Below, one piece after another: positions 42,512 to 51,523 of a stretch of 64,000 nt of DNA; within the stretch, counting starts at the first letter, position 1; every line of letters starts with the position of its first letter. Below the pieces are notes generated by a model. The model ran no database searches and had not been told where the DNA came from. It was given only the letters and a program-made list of their open reading frames with translations. Source of the DNA: CAVONB01 sp963697205 (GTDB taxonomy: Bacteria > Pseudomonadota > Alphaproteobacteria > Rhizobiales > Hyphomicrobiaceae). The translations under genes were made by a program, and so were the position numbers. The stretch is from the NCBI GenBank assembly GCA_963697205.1, contig CAVONB010000015.1, positions 124,001-188,000 on the forward strand, in the 5' to 3' direction.

Positions 42512-42539
42512 CCCTCTCCCCGTAAGGGCGGGGAGAGGG
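42512..42539. repeat. REP-like palindrome
   Basis: CCCTCTCCCCG / CGGGGAGAGGG, 11-bp stem, 6-base loop TAAGGG, preceded by GCCCCTCACCCCGA. This C/G-rich palindrome type is a widespread intergenic repeat of Hyphomicrobiales (from general knowledge). It sits 73 bases before dapF. Confidence 0.75.
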
Positions 42540-42613
42540 GGACGAGCGGAGGGCGGGGAGGGTGATAACGCTGGCTCTGTCGCGGGGGGCGGGGATCGCC
42601 TATATGAGGGCGC

Positions 42614-43462
42614 ATGAGCGCAGGAAGCCTCCATTTCCGGAAGATGAACGGTCTCGGCAACGAGATCTTGGTGGTCGATTTGCGCGGGACGAAGCGCGTC
42701 TTGACCGAGGCCGAGGTGCGGGCGGTGGCCGCCGGGCCGCGGTCGCATTTCGACCAGTTGATGGTGCTGCACGATGCGCGCACGCCGGGCACGGAGGCGT
42801 TTGTCCGGATCTACAATACGGACGGCTCGGAGAGCGGGGCGTGCGGCAACGGAACGCGCTGCATCGGTTGGCTCGCGGCCCAGGCAACGGGACGCAAGCT
42901 TCTGAAATTTGAGACGAAAGCGGGCGTGCTCGATGTCTCCGTGGAGAGCCTCGATGCGATCACGGTCGACATGGGTCCGCCCAGGTTCGGCTGGGCCGAC
43001 ATCCCGCTGCGTGATCCCTTCCACGACACGCGCAAGATCGAATTGCAGATCGGGCCGATCGACGATCCGGTGCTGCATTCGCCGTCGGTCGTCAGCGTCG
43101 GCAACCCGCATGCGGTGTTCTGGGTCGAGGATGTCAACGCCTACGACCTCGGCCGGTTCGGGCCGCTGCTCGAGAACCATCCGATCTTCCCGGAGCGGGC
43201 GAACATTTCGCTCGCGCACGTCACATCGCGGACGGCGATCACGCTCAGAACGTGGGAACGGGGCGCGGGGCTGACGAAGGCGTGCGGCAGTGCCGCCTGC
43301 GCAGCGGCGGTGTGCGCGGTGCGGAAGGGGTATACGGAGCGAACGGTGACGGTGATGCTGCCGGGCGGTCCCCTGGTGATCGCGTGGACGCCAGATGACC
43401 GCATTCTGATGACCGGTCCGGCCGAGCTCGAGTACGAGGGCGAGGTGATCGTCGGGGGTTGA
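42614..43462 (+). CDS. dapF: Diaminopimelate epimerase
   Basis: 282-residue cofactor-free racemase that converts LL- to meso-diaminopimelate for lysine and peptidoglycan. Both catalytic Cys are seen: GACGNGTRC (Cys77) and LTKACGSAACA (about Cys224). The start reads LHFRKMNGLGNEILVVD, as in the family. It heads the dapF-mtaB-ftsY-ispZ gene run. In relatives that run follows ffh directly; here 4.8 kb of other genes intervenes. The 267-base gap to mtaB holds nothing recognisable. Confidence 0.97.
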   Translation: MSAGSLHFRKMNGLGNEILVVDLRGTKRVLTEAEVRAVAAGPRSHFDQLMVLHDARTPGTEAFVRIYNTDGSESGACGNGTRCIGWLAAQATGRKLLKFETKAGVLDVSVESLDAITVDMGPPRFGWADIPLRDPFHDTRKIELQIGPIDDPVLHSPSVVSVGNPHAVFWVEDVNAYDLGRFGPLLENHPIFPERANISLAHVTSRTAITLRTWERGAGLTKACGSAACAAAVCAVRKGYTERTVTVMLPGGPLVIAWTPDDRILMTGPAELEYEGEVIVGG

Positions 43463-43729
43463 GGCAGAAGGGGGGGGATTTCAGGTCGCCGCGATCGGGA
43501 GCAGGGGGCGCCTGGAACTTCATCGAGGGCCGGCGTGGCAGGCCGGGTCTAGCCAGGACCACAATCGATGATTAGATAGCGCCGCAATCGTGCTCGTTTG
43601 GAGTCTCCTCGGTCGGAGCCTCCGTGTCAGCGCGCCAGCGGATGTCGCGCGACGCGCCTGCCTCCCGCACGCGTCCGGTTTGCTCGTCATCGTTCGACAC
43701 CGTCCGTTCGTCATCATCGTAAGACTGGC

Positions 43730-45005
43730 ATGTCTGAGCCCACCATCATCACCCTCGGCTGTCGCCTCAACGCCTACGAGTTCGAGGTGATGTGCGCGCA
43801 TGCGCGTGCCGCCGGGCTCGAGGATGCGGTGATCGTCAACACGTGTGCGGTGACGGGCGAGGCGGTGCGGCAGGCGGGGCAGGCTATCAGGCGCCTGCGG
43901 CGCGAGCGGCCGGGGGCGCGCATCATCGTGACGGGGTGTGCGGCTCAGATCGAGCCGGAACGCTTCGCGGAGATGGCCGAGGTCGACCACGTCATCGGCA
44001 ATGACGACAAGTTGCGGGCGGAGACGTTCGCGGGCCTGATCGCGCCGGACAGCCCGCGGGTGCAGGTCAACGACATCATGTCCGTGCGCGAGACGGCCGG
44101 TCACCTGATCGACGGGTTCGGCAGCCGGGCGCGGGCGTACGTACAGATCCAGAATGGTTGCGATCACCGCTGCACATTCTGCATCATTCCGTTCGGACGC
44201 GGACCGTCGCGGTCGGTGCCGGCTGGCGAGATCGTCGACCCAGATCCGGCGGCTTGCGGAAGGCGGCACCGCGGAAGTCGTGCTGACCGGCGTCGATATC
44301 ACCTCCTATGGCGCGGACCTGCCGGGACAGCCGACGCTTGGCCGGCTGGTTCGGCAGGTGCTCAAGCATGTGCCCGAGCTGAAGCGGCTCAGGCTGTCGT
44401 CGATCGACCAGGTGGAAGCCGATGCCGCGCTGCTCGACGCGATCGCGGACGAGCCCCGGCTGATGCCGCATCTGCATCTATCCATGCAAGCCGGGCACGA
44501 TCTCATCCTGAAGCGGATGAAGCGTCGGCACTCGCGGCAAGAGGCGATCGACTTCTGCCAGGCGGTGCGCCGGTTGAGGCCCGACGTCGTGTTCGGTGCG
44601 GACCTGATCGCGGGATTTCCGACGGAGACCGAGGACATGTTCGCAGCGACGCTCGACGTGGTCGACGCCTGCGGGTTGAGCTTTCTGCACGTGTTTCCGT
44701 TCTCGCCGCGCCAGGGGACGCCGGCAGCGCGCATGCCTCAGGTGGCGCGCCCCGTGGTGAAGGCGCGCGCGGCGCGCTTGAGGGCCAAAGGGGAAGCGGC
44801 GCTGGCCGCCTATCTCGACACGCAGACGGGTGGCGATGTTGAGGTTCTGCTGGAGAGCGATGCGGAGGCGGGATGTGCCGTCGGCCGCACCCGCCAATTC
44901 GCGGAAGTGGCTTTTGCCCGGGCGCCGTGCCCGGCTGGTGGCATCGTCGCGGCGAGGATCTTGGGCCACGATGGCCGGCGGCTGATGGGCGAGGCCATGG
45001 CATGA
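43730..45005 (+). pseudogene. mtaB: tRNA t6A37 methylthiotransferase MtaB, one frameshift
   Basis: Radical-SAM enzyme that adds a methylthio group to t6A37 of tRNAs. UPF0004 domain (ITLGCRLNAYE, IVNTCAVTGEAVRQ, IVTGCAAQIEPE), then the cluster motif CDHRCTFC and the radical SAM core with VVFGADLIAGFPTETEDM. At 44239-44241 the sequence CCC carries one base too many: removing it turns VDPDPAACG into VDQIRRLAEGGTAEVVLTG and gives one frame of 424 residues. Start at 43730 (MSEPTIITLG). The stop overlaps the ftsY start (ATGA). Assembly insertion is the likely cause. Confidence 0.88.
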
Positions 45006-46168
45006 GCGAGACGCCGCAAAAGCAGCGTGGCTTGTTCGGCCGGCTGTTCGGGGGCAAGGATGCGCCGGCTCCGAGCCCGGCCGTCGACGCCGGGATCGAT
45101 GTCCCGGCCACGGATGCGGCGGAGGCCCAGCCAGCCGACACGGGCCCCCAATCCTTACCCGCAGACGATGCCGAAGTGCCGGTTGCTCGTGCCGCGCCGG
45201 AGGCGGCCGTCCCTGAGCCGATGGCGAAGCAGCCGGGCGAGCCGGCACCCAAGACCGGGTGGTTTGCCCGGCTCACGTCGGGGCTGACCAAGACGTCGTC
45301 GCGGCTGTCGGAGGGGATCACCGGGCTCTTTACGAAGAAGAAGCTTGACGCTGATACGCTGGAGGACCTGGAGGACCTGCTGATCCAGGCAGATCTCGGT
45401 GTCGAGACGGCCATGCGTATTACCGAATCGTTGTCGAAAGGCCGATACGAGAAGGGGCTATCCGCGGACGATGTGCGCGGGGTGCTCGCGCGCGAGGTGA
45501 CCGAGGTTCTGGAGCCGGTCGCGCAGCCACTCAAGGTGGCGCCGGCCAACAAGCCACACGTCATCCTGGTGGTGGGCGTCAATGGCTCAGGCAAGACAAC
45601 GACCATCGGCAAACTCGCCGAGCAGTTCCGACGGCAGGGGCTCAACGTCATGCTGGCGGCAGGGGACACCTTCCGCGCCGCGGCGATCGATCAATTGAAG
45701 ATCTGGGGCGAGCGGACGGGGGCGCCGGTCATGGCGCGGGACGTCGGTTCGGATGCCTCGGGCCTTGCCTTCGACGCCCTCAAGGCGGCGCGGGAGTCGG
45801 CCTGCGACGTGTTGCTGATGGACACGGCCGGGCGCTTGCAGAATAAGCAGACGCTGATGGACGAGCTTGAGAAGATCGTGCGCGTCCTGAAGAAGCTCGA
45901 TGCGACGGCGCCGCACGACGTGCTGCTCGTGCTGGACGCGACTACCGGCCAGAATGCACTCAATCAGGTCGAAGTGTTTCGTCAACGCGCAGGCGTGACG
46001 GGGCTTGTCATGACAAAGCTCGATGGTACCGCCAGAGGGGGCATTCTGGTCGCTATCGCCGCCAAGTACGGGCTACCGGTTCACGCGATCGGCGTGGGTG
46101 AAGGGGTCGAGGACTTGCAGGCCTTCGACGCCGGGGAATTCGCAAGGGCGATCGCACTGAACTCGTGA
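45002..46168 (+). CDS. ftsY: Signal recognition particle receptor FtsY
   Basis: 388-residue SRP receptor GTPase that docks Ffh-ribosome complexes at the membrane. An acidic/Ala/Pro-rich A region (to about 85) precedes the N domain (LTKTSSRLSEGITGLFTKKK) and G domain with P-loop GVNGSGKTTT (192-201), DTAGRLQNKQ and TKLDGTARGG. The C-terminal GEGVEDLQAFDAGEFA is the family end. ATG overlaps the mtaB stop. Partner of ffh at 36236. Confidence 0.97.
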   Translation: MSETPQKQRGLFGRLFGGKDAPAPSPAVDAGIDVPATDAAEAQPADTGPQSLPADDAEVPVARAAPEAAVPEPMAKQPGEPAPKTGWFARLTSGLTKTSSRLSEGITGLFTKKKLDADTLEDLEDLLIQADLGVETAMRITESLSKGRYEKGLSADDVRGVLAREVTEVLEPVAQPLKVAPANKPHVILVVGVNGSGKTTTIGKLAEQFRRQGLNVMLAAGDTFRAAAIDQLKIWGERTGAPVMARDVGSDASGLAFDALKAARESACDVLLMDTAGRLQNKQTLMDELEKIVRVLKKLDATAPHDVLLVLDATTGQNALNQVEVFRQRAGVTGLVMTKLDGTARGGILVAIAAKYGLPVHAIGVGEGVEDLQAFDAGEFARAIALNS

Positions 46169-46229
46169 CGACGGTCGGGCCCGGGCTGCCACGGTGGCGT
46201 CAGGTGCTCTGTAGAGGGTGAAAGTTCGA

Positions 46230-46979
46230 ATGAGCTGGAAGCGCATCTATCCGTTCAACGCGGAGCAGACCGTCAACATCGCGAGCGAGTTCGGTCCGCT
46301 GGCGACGATGTTCATCGTCAACGCTATTGCGGGTATCAACGCCGGCACATGGGCGCTGCTGATCTCCACGGTCGTCGCCATGGTCGTGATGCGGATGGTG
46401 CTGGGACGCTTCCCGGTGTTCCCGCTGATCGCATCGACGGTGACGATCGTGTTCGGGATTTTGACCTTGCTCACCGGGAACCCGATGTGGGTGCAGATCA
46501 AGGTCACCATCTTCAACGCGATGTTCGCGGTGTTCTTGTTCGCCAGTCTCTGGATGGGAAAGAACTTTTTCCAGCACATTTTCGAGCGGACATTCCACTA
46601 CACCAAAGAAGGCTGGGATCGCTTCACCTGGAGCTTCGCCTGGTTCTTCGTACTTACGGCGCTGGCCAACGAATTCGTCCGCCAGTCGTTTCCGCCCGAG
46701 CAGTATTTCTCGCTGATGGGCTATGCCGTCGATGGCGTGAACATCTGGATCCTGTTCAAGATCGGGCTGATCATGCCGCTCAGCGGGCTCTATGCCTGGT
46801 ACCTCACGCGGATCATGCAAAAGCACCGTCTGCCCTATCGGACCGAGACCCTTGAAGTGACGTCACCGCCACCGAGCCCGTTGGATTCGCGGCGCAAGGA
46901 TGCCGCGGAGTTCGCCTCGATCGCCGGCGGCCGCGTGGCGCCCGCCATGGTACGTTCGGCCGTCGGCGACCGGCGCTGA
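46230..46979 (+). CDS. IspZ/YciB-family inner-membrane protein, paralogue 1
   Basis: 249 residues, multi-spanning; septation protein A / YciB family, needed for normal septation in some bacteria. Motifs: FGPLATMFIVNA at the first helix, then ILTLLTGNPMWVQIKVTIFN, GKNFFQHIFERTFHYTKEGW and the FAWFFVLTALANEFVRQSF helix. It is N-terminally shorter and C-terminally longer than its neighbour, with a disordered Ser/Arg/Ala tail. A GTG at 46218 is a possible earlier start. It follows ftsY after 61 bases and precedes a second copy at 47067. Confidence 0.82.
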   Translation: MSWKRIYPFNAEQTVNIASEFGPLATMFIVNAIAGINAGTWALLISTVVAMVVMRMVLGRFPVFPLIASTVTIVFGILTLLTGNPMWVQIKVTIFNAMFAVFLFASLWMGKNFFQHIFERTFHYTKEGWDRFTWSFAWFFVLTALANEFVRQSFPPEQYFSLMGYAVDGVNIWILFKIGLIMPLSGLYAWYLTRIMQKHRLPYRTETLEVTSPPPSPLDSRRKDAAEFASIAGGRVAPAMVRSAVGDRR

Positions 46980-47066
46980 CGGTTCTTCCGGCGCGGGTTG
47001 GCGGCCAGAGCCGAGGCGTCGGTCTCGCTGCCGGCGGGCCGCAGACAAGGAAGGCGTACGCTCCTG

Positions 47067-47759
47067 ATGACGACCGGCGATAACAACAGCAGGCCTGTTT
47101 CGACCGAGGATCGCGCCAGCGCAGGCGCAGCGCCTGTGGGTGGCGATGGTGCGGGCCCTCCGGATGCTCCGGGTCAGGAGCAGCAGCTTTTGAAGCTGCT
47201 GGTCGAGATCGGGCCGCTGGTGGTGTTCTTTATCGTCAACTCGCAGGCGGGCAAGTTCATCGCGGATCCCGAAAAGTCGATTTTCTGGGGAACCGGGGCG
47301 TTCATGGTCGCGACGGGCGTGGCGCTGGTGGCATCGCGCATCTTGTTCGGCAAGGTGCCGATGATGCCGCTGGTATCGGGTATCCTGATCCTAGTCTTCG
47401 GGACACTGACGCTGGCCCTGCAGGACGATCAATTCATCAAGCTGAAGCCGACAATTGTAAATCTTCTGTTTGCGTCTGGTCTTTTCACGGGGCTTTTGCT
47501 GGGCAAGTCGTTTTTGAAGATCCTGTTTGGCGACGTATTCAGATTGACCGAGGAGGGATGGCGTAAACTGACATTCCGATGGGCTTGTTTCTTTGTTGCG
47601 CTGGCGATCCTGAACGAAGTCATCTGGCGGAACTTTTCGACCGATTTCTGGGTGTCGTTCAAGGTGTTCGGCATCATGCCTTTGACGATTGTTTTCGCCA
47701 TTTCGCAATTTGGACTGATCAAGCGCTACGACCCGGCGACCGAAGAGCCGAAGGTCTAG
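47067..47759 (+). CDS. ispZ: IspZ/YciB-family septation protein, paralogue 2
   Basis: 230 residues; closer to canonical septation protein A. A disordered hydrophilic start (to about 40) is followed by LLKLLVEIGPLVVFFIVNSQ, GILILVFGTLTLALQDDQFI, LKPTIVNLLFASGLFTGLLL, LTEEGWRKLTFRWACFFVAL and NEVIWRNFSTDFWVSFKVFG. This is the copy usually found behind ftsY. It starts 87 bases after the first copy; the pair is a tandem duplication, with the first copy the more diverged. The ATG at 47067 is preferred over 46998. Confidence 0.88.
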   Translation: MTTGDNNSRPVSTEDRASAGAAPVGGDGAGPPDAPGQEQQLLKLLVEIGPLVVFFIVNSQAGKFIADPEKSIFWGTGAFMVATGVALVASRILFGKVPMMPLVSGILILVFGTLTLALQDDQFIKLKPTIVNLLFASGLFTGLLLGKSFLKILFGDVFRLTEEGWRKLTFRWACFFVALAILNEVIWRNFSTDFWVSFKVFGIMPLTIVFAISQFGLIKRYDPATEEPKV

Positions 47760-47862
47760 GCAGCACGTCGCTGACGTGGGGGCAGTATCAGCGGCTGCGC
47801 CGGCCCATGTTCCAATTCGGGACGTCCGGGAACGGAGTCTTTTCAATTCGGCGAGACGTTTC

Positions 47863-47889
47863 TTGACGAAATTGGGAAAATTGTATCTT
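47863..47889 (+). promoter_or_regulatory. Possible promoter of the MarR gene
   Basis: TTGACG (47863-47868) and TATCTT (47884-47889) with 15 bases between, about 95 bases before the MarR-type gene. Spacing is two bases short of ideal. AT-rich context with CAATTCGG copies at 47813 and 47844 (direct repeats). Weakly supported. Confidence 0.35.
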
Positions 47890-47982
47890 CTTTGTAGCGT
47901 TGGCGGTCCTTCTCCGTCTTGGCATAAGCAGGCCTGGGCGTGGGGCTGCCGGGCTCACCATAACGATAAGAGAACGAGGTCC

Positions 47983-48456
47983 ATGGCTCGCGATACAACC
48001 GGACGCCTCGAGCGATCCCCCATCCATCTTCTGCACCGCGCAGGTCAGTGTGCAGGCGACATCTTCCAGGCGGAAATGACACTCGGCGATCTCACGCCGC
48101 GTCAGTATGCGGTGCTCGTCACCGTTGCGTACAATGAAGGGCTCAGTCAGACGCACCTTGTCGAGAAGACGGGCATCGACCGCTCGACGCTCGCCGATAT
48201 CGTGCGGCGCATGCTGAAGAAGGGCCTGTTGCAGCGTCGGCGGACCAAAGAGGATGCGCGCGCCTATGCGGTCAAGCTGACCGAGGAAGGCTGGCGCGTG
48301 TTGAAGGGTGCCGAGCCGCTGGCGAAGCGCGTCGACGACAAGGTCCTTGGCGTTCTGCCGACCGCGCAGCGCGAGCGGTTCCTGCAGGATCTCGCCGCGA
48401 TCGTAGAAGCGCTCGGGCTAATCGAGGGCAAGAAGGACGCCGCGGGGCCGGGCTGA
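47983..48456 (+). CDS. MarR-family transcriptional regulator
   Basis: 157 residues, winged-helix dimer. The recognition region reads LTPRQYAVLVTVAYNEGLSQ and THLVEKTGIDRSTLADIVRR, with the wing RRRTKEDARAYAVKLTEEG. Such proteins usually repress transporter or degradation genes and respond to small phenolic ligands; no obvious target gene is adjacent. The start at 47983 is supported by GAACGAGG upstream. It has a 224-base intergenic leader after ispZ with possible promoter and short inverted repeats that could be its operator. Confidence 0.9.
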   Translation: MARDTTGRLERSPIHLLHRAGQCAGDIFQAEMTLGDLTPRQYAVLVTVAYNEGLSQTHLVEKTGIDRSTLADIVRRMLKKGLLQRRRTKEDARAYAVKLTEEGWRVLKGAEPLAKRVDDKVLGVLPTAQRERFLQDLAAIVEALGLIEGKKDAAGPG

Positions 48457-48594
48457 GCGATCTGTGTTACGGCGTAGTTTTTGATACGGTTTAGAACGGC
48501 AGGCTGCTCCAGGGCGGCCTGCCGGTCACCGTGTCCGCGACAGCGGGGAATCGGGATCGGCGCACTGTGGCCGGTTCACGATCGATTGCTCGGC

Positions 48595-49626
48595 CTAAAC
48601 AGTTTCTTTTTTCAATAGCTTACGTTCGATCATGGCCTCGGCTATCTGAACCGTGTTTAGGGCTGCGCCCTTGAGCAGGTTGTCGGAGACGATCCATAGG
48701 GCGAGGCCGTTCTCGACCGTCGCGTCCTCGCGGATGCGGCTGACGTAGGTCGCAAATTCGCCGGCCGCTTCGATCGGCGTGACGTAGCCGCCGGCTTCGG
48801 GCTTGTCGACGACCAGGACGCCGGGCGCTTCGCGCAGGATGGAGCGCGCCTCCTCCGGCGTGATCGGCTGCTCGAATTCGAGATTGACCGATTCGCAGTG
48901 GCTGACGAACACGGGTACGCGCACGCAGGTGGCGGTCACCTTGATCGTGGGATCGAGGATCTTCTTGGTCTCGACCAGCATCTTCCATTCCTCCTTCGTA
49001 TAGCCGTCCTCCATAAAGACGTCGATGTGAGGAATGCAGTTGAAGGCGATCTCCTTGGGGAACTTCTTGGGTGCGAACTCCTGGCCGGGCACGTACTTGC
49101 CCTTCGTCTGGTGCCACAGTTCGTCCATCGCGTCCTTGCCGGCGCCGGAGACAGACTGATAGGTCGAAACGACGACGCGCTTGATCTTCGCGGCATCGTG
49201 GAGTGGCTTGAGGACAACCACCATCTGCGCCGTCGAGCAGTTGGGGTTGGCGATGATGCGCTTCTTCGTGAAGCCGGCGAGCGCGTCGGCGTTCACCTCC
49301 GGCACGACGAGCGGCACGTCCTGGTCGTACCGCCAGCACGACGAATTATCGATCACCACGCAGCCCTTGGCGGCGATGCGCGGGCTCCAGTCCTTGGACA
49401 CGGAGGAGCCCGCCGACATCAGGCACAAGTCTGCCTTGGCGAAGTCGAAGTGCTCCAGGTCGATGCATTTCAAGGTCTTGTCGCCATAGGACACCTCGAC
49501 GCCGATGGATCGGCGCGAGGCGATGGCGTAGACCTCGTCGGCGGGGAATTTGCGCTCCGCCAGGACGTTCAGCATCTCACGGCCCACGTTGCCCGTGGCG
49601 CCAACGACCGCGATCCTGTAGCCCAT
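48595..49626 (-). CDS. asd: Aspartate-semialdehyde dehydrogenase
   Basis: 343 residues; reduces aspartyl phosphate to the semialdehyde in lysine/threonine/methionine and peptidoglycan precursor synthesis. NADP motif VGATGNVGREML, catalytic Cys130 in NPNCSTAQM, substrate Arg/Glu segment CVRVPVFVSHCESVNLEFE. The start at 49626 (MGYRIAVVG) is the family start; the longer frame to 49839 is read-through. Divergent from the aldehyde dehydrogenase gene. Confidence 0.97.
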   Translation of the reverse strand: MGYRIAVVGATGNVGREMLNVLAERKFPADEVYAIASRRSIGVEVSYGDKTLKCIDLEHFDFAKADLCLMSAGSSVSKDWSPRIAAKGCVVIDNSSCWRYDQDVPLVVPEVNADALAGFTKKRIIANPNCSTAQMVVVLKPLHDAAKIKRVVVSTYQSVSGAGKDAMDELWHQTKGKYVPGQEFAPKKFPKEIAFNCIPHIDVFMEDGYTKEEWKMLVETKKILDPTIKVTATCVRVPVFVSHCESVNLEFEQPITPEEARSILREAPGVLVVDKPEAGGYVTPIEAAGEFATYVSRIREDATVENGLALWIVSDNLLKGAALNTVQIAEAMIERKLLKKETV

Positions 49627-49891
49627 TTCGTAGTCCTTACTTTGTCTCGACGCGGCCGAAGCAGCCGATCGCCGCGGGCAGGACATACGCTCAGGCCCGG
49701 TCGACTGCAAGGGCGGGCGCGGCGCAATCGGCCCAACCTGGTGTATCGGCTCGAAACCCGGGCGGGACCAAGCGGCAGCCGGGGCGCGTCCGGCTTCCTC
49801 GCCGGCGTGCGATTGATGCTTGCCGGGATGCCGGCCCATGGGCTTAAACCAGGGTCAGACAGAAGACACTCCCAACCCCCGAGGTGACGCC

Positions 49892-51331
49892 ATGGAAGCC
49901 AAATACGAGACCCTCAATCATTACATCGACGGAAAGTGGGTCCAGCCGACCAGCGGCAAGGGCCAGGACGTGCTCAATCCCGCGAAGGACACGGTGCTGG
50001 GCCAGCTCGGCTACGCTTCCAAGGGCGACCTGGACGCGGCGATCAAGGCGGCCGAGAAGGGCTTCCAGGTGTGGCGCAAGACGTCGCCCTACGATCGGTG
50101 CACGATCATGCGCAAGGCCGCCAGCCTGCTGCGCGAGCGGATCGACCAGATCGCGCCGGTGATGACGCTCGAGCAGGGCAAGGTGCTGGCCGAGGCGAAG
50201 ATGGAGCTTGCGGCCTCGGTCGAGGTCATCGAGTGGTATGCGGAGGAGGGACGGCGCGCCTACGGGCGGCTCATCCCGTCGCGGACACCCGGTGTGCGCG
50301 CCATGGTCGTGCAGGAGCCGCTCGGCGTGGTCGCCGGCTTCTCGCCCTGGAATTTCCCAGTGACGCAGGCGGTGCGCAAGATCGCGGCGGCGCTGGCGGC
50401 GGGCTGCTCGATCATTGTCAAGTGCCCGGAGGAAACGCCGGGATCGCCGATCGGCATGGTGCGCTGCTTCCACGACGCGGGCCTGCCGGCGGGCGTGCTC
50501 AACCTCGTCTACGGCGTGCCGGCGGAGATCTCCGAGTACCTGATCCCGCATCCTTCGGTCAAAAAGATCTCGTTCACGGGCTCGGTGCCGGTCGGCAAGC
50601 ATCTCAACGCTCTCGCCGGGCAGCATATGAAGCGGGCCACGATGGAGCTCGGCGGACACTCGCCGATGCTGATTTTCGATGACGCCAACGTCGAGGACGT
50701 GGCGAAGCTGACCGCTGCCATGAAGTGGCGCAACGCTGGCCAAGTGTGCATCTCTCCGACGCGCTTTTTCGTGCATGAGAAGGTCTACGACAAGTTCGTC
50801 GCGTCGTTCGCCGACATCGCCAAGGGCATGAAGGTCGGCGACGGTCTCGATGCCGACAGCAAGATGGGGCCGCTCGCCAATCCGCGGCGCATCAACGCCA
50901 TCCAGGCTTTCATCCAGGATGCCCAGGAGAAGGGTGCGAAGGTCGCGACAGGCGGCAATCGCATCGGAAATCAGGGCAATTTTCACGAGCCGACGGTACT
51001 GACGGACGTGCCGAACACCGCGCGCATCATGAACGAGGAGCCGTTCGGCCCCGTCGCGGTGATGCTGCGGTTCAAGGACACCGACGAGATGTTGCAGCAG
51101 GCCAACCGGCTGCCGTTCGGTCTGGCCAGCTACGCCTTCACGCACAACGCGCAGACGGCGGCGAAGGTGGCCGACACGCTGGAGGCCGGCATGGTGTCGA
51201 TCAACCATCACGGCCTGGCACTGCCGGAGACGCCGTTCGGCGGCATCAAGGATTCCGGTTTCGGCCATGAAGGCGGCATCGAGGGTCTGTCGGCCTATCT
51301 GCAGACCAAGTTCGTCAGCCACATGGGCTAA
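49892..51331 (+). CDS. NAD(P)-dependent aldehyde dehydrogenase (succinate-semialdehyde type)
   Basis: 479 residues; ALDH fold. Motifs: PLGVVAGFSPWNFPVTQAVR, catalytic Glu252 in MELGGHSP, nucleophile Cys286 in GQVCISPTR and the C-terminal EEPFGPVAVM. Overall pattern is nearest to succinate-semialdehyde dehydrogenase type enzymes; the exact aldehyde cannot be told. The ATG at 49892 has GAGGTGA 5 bases upstream. Possible linkage with asd is only positional. Confidence 0.93.
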   Translation: MEAKYETLNHYIDGKWVQPTSGKGQDVLNPAKDTVLGQLGYASKGDLDAAIKAAEKGFQVWRKTSPYDRCTIMRKAASLLRERIDQIAPVMTLEQGKVLAEAKMELAASVEVIEWYAEEGRRAYGRLIPSRTPGVRAMVVQEPLGVVAGFSPWNFPVTQAVRKIAAALAAGCSIIVKCPEETPGSPIGMVRCFHDAGLPAGVLNLVYGVPAEISEYLIPHPSVKKISFTGSVPVGKHLNALAGQHMKRATMELGGHSPMLIFDDANVEDVAKLTAAMKWRNAGQVCISPTRFFVHEKVYDKFVASFADIAKGMKVGDGLDADSKMGPLANPRRINAIQAFIQDAQEKGAKVATGGNRIGNQGNFHEPTVLTDVPNTARIMNEEPFGPVAVMLRFKDTDEMLQQANRLPFGLASYAFTHNAQTAAKVADTLEAGMVSINHHGLALPETPFGGIKDSGFGHEGGIEGLSAYLQTKFVSHMG

Positions 51332-51523
51332 GGGGAACAGCCGTCAGCGCGCGTTTCAGGTTTACGCGTGTTAACGATTTGTTTGAAGTGTCCGACGCAA
51401 TCTGCGGGCGGGGTCCTTTCGAGGGCGCCGCCCGCATCTTTTCGAGCATCGCGCGCGCAAGTGCGGCGCGGTGGCCATGTCGGTCGGGACGTGCGGCACC
51501 CCTGCTTACGTCGAGAGATCACG

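Noticed and set aside
48497..48524. Hairpin CGGCAGGC / GCCTGCCG after the MarR-type gene as a terminator
   Set aside because: Only 8 bp with a 12-base loop and no U-run; not strong enough to list.
49844..51322. Antisense open frame of 492 codons opposite the aldehyde dehydrogenase gene
   Set aside because: A high-GC shadow frame: composition is His/Arg/Leu-rich and no motif is present, while the sense strand shows an intact ALDH.
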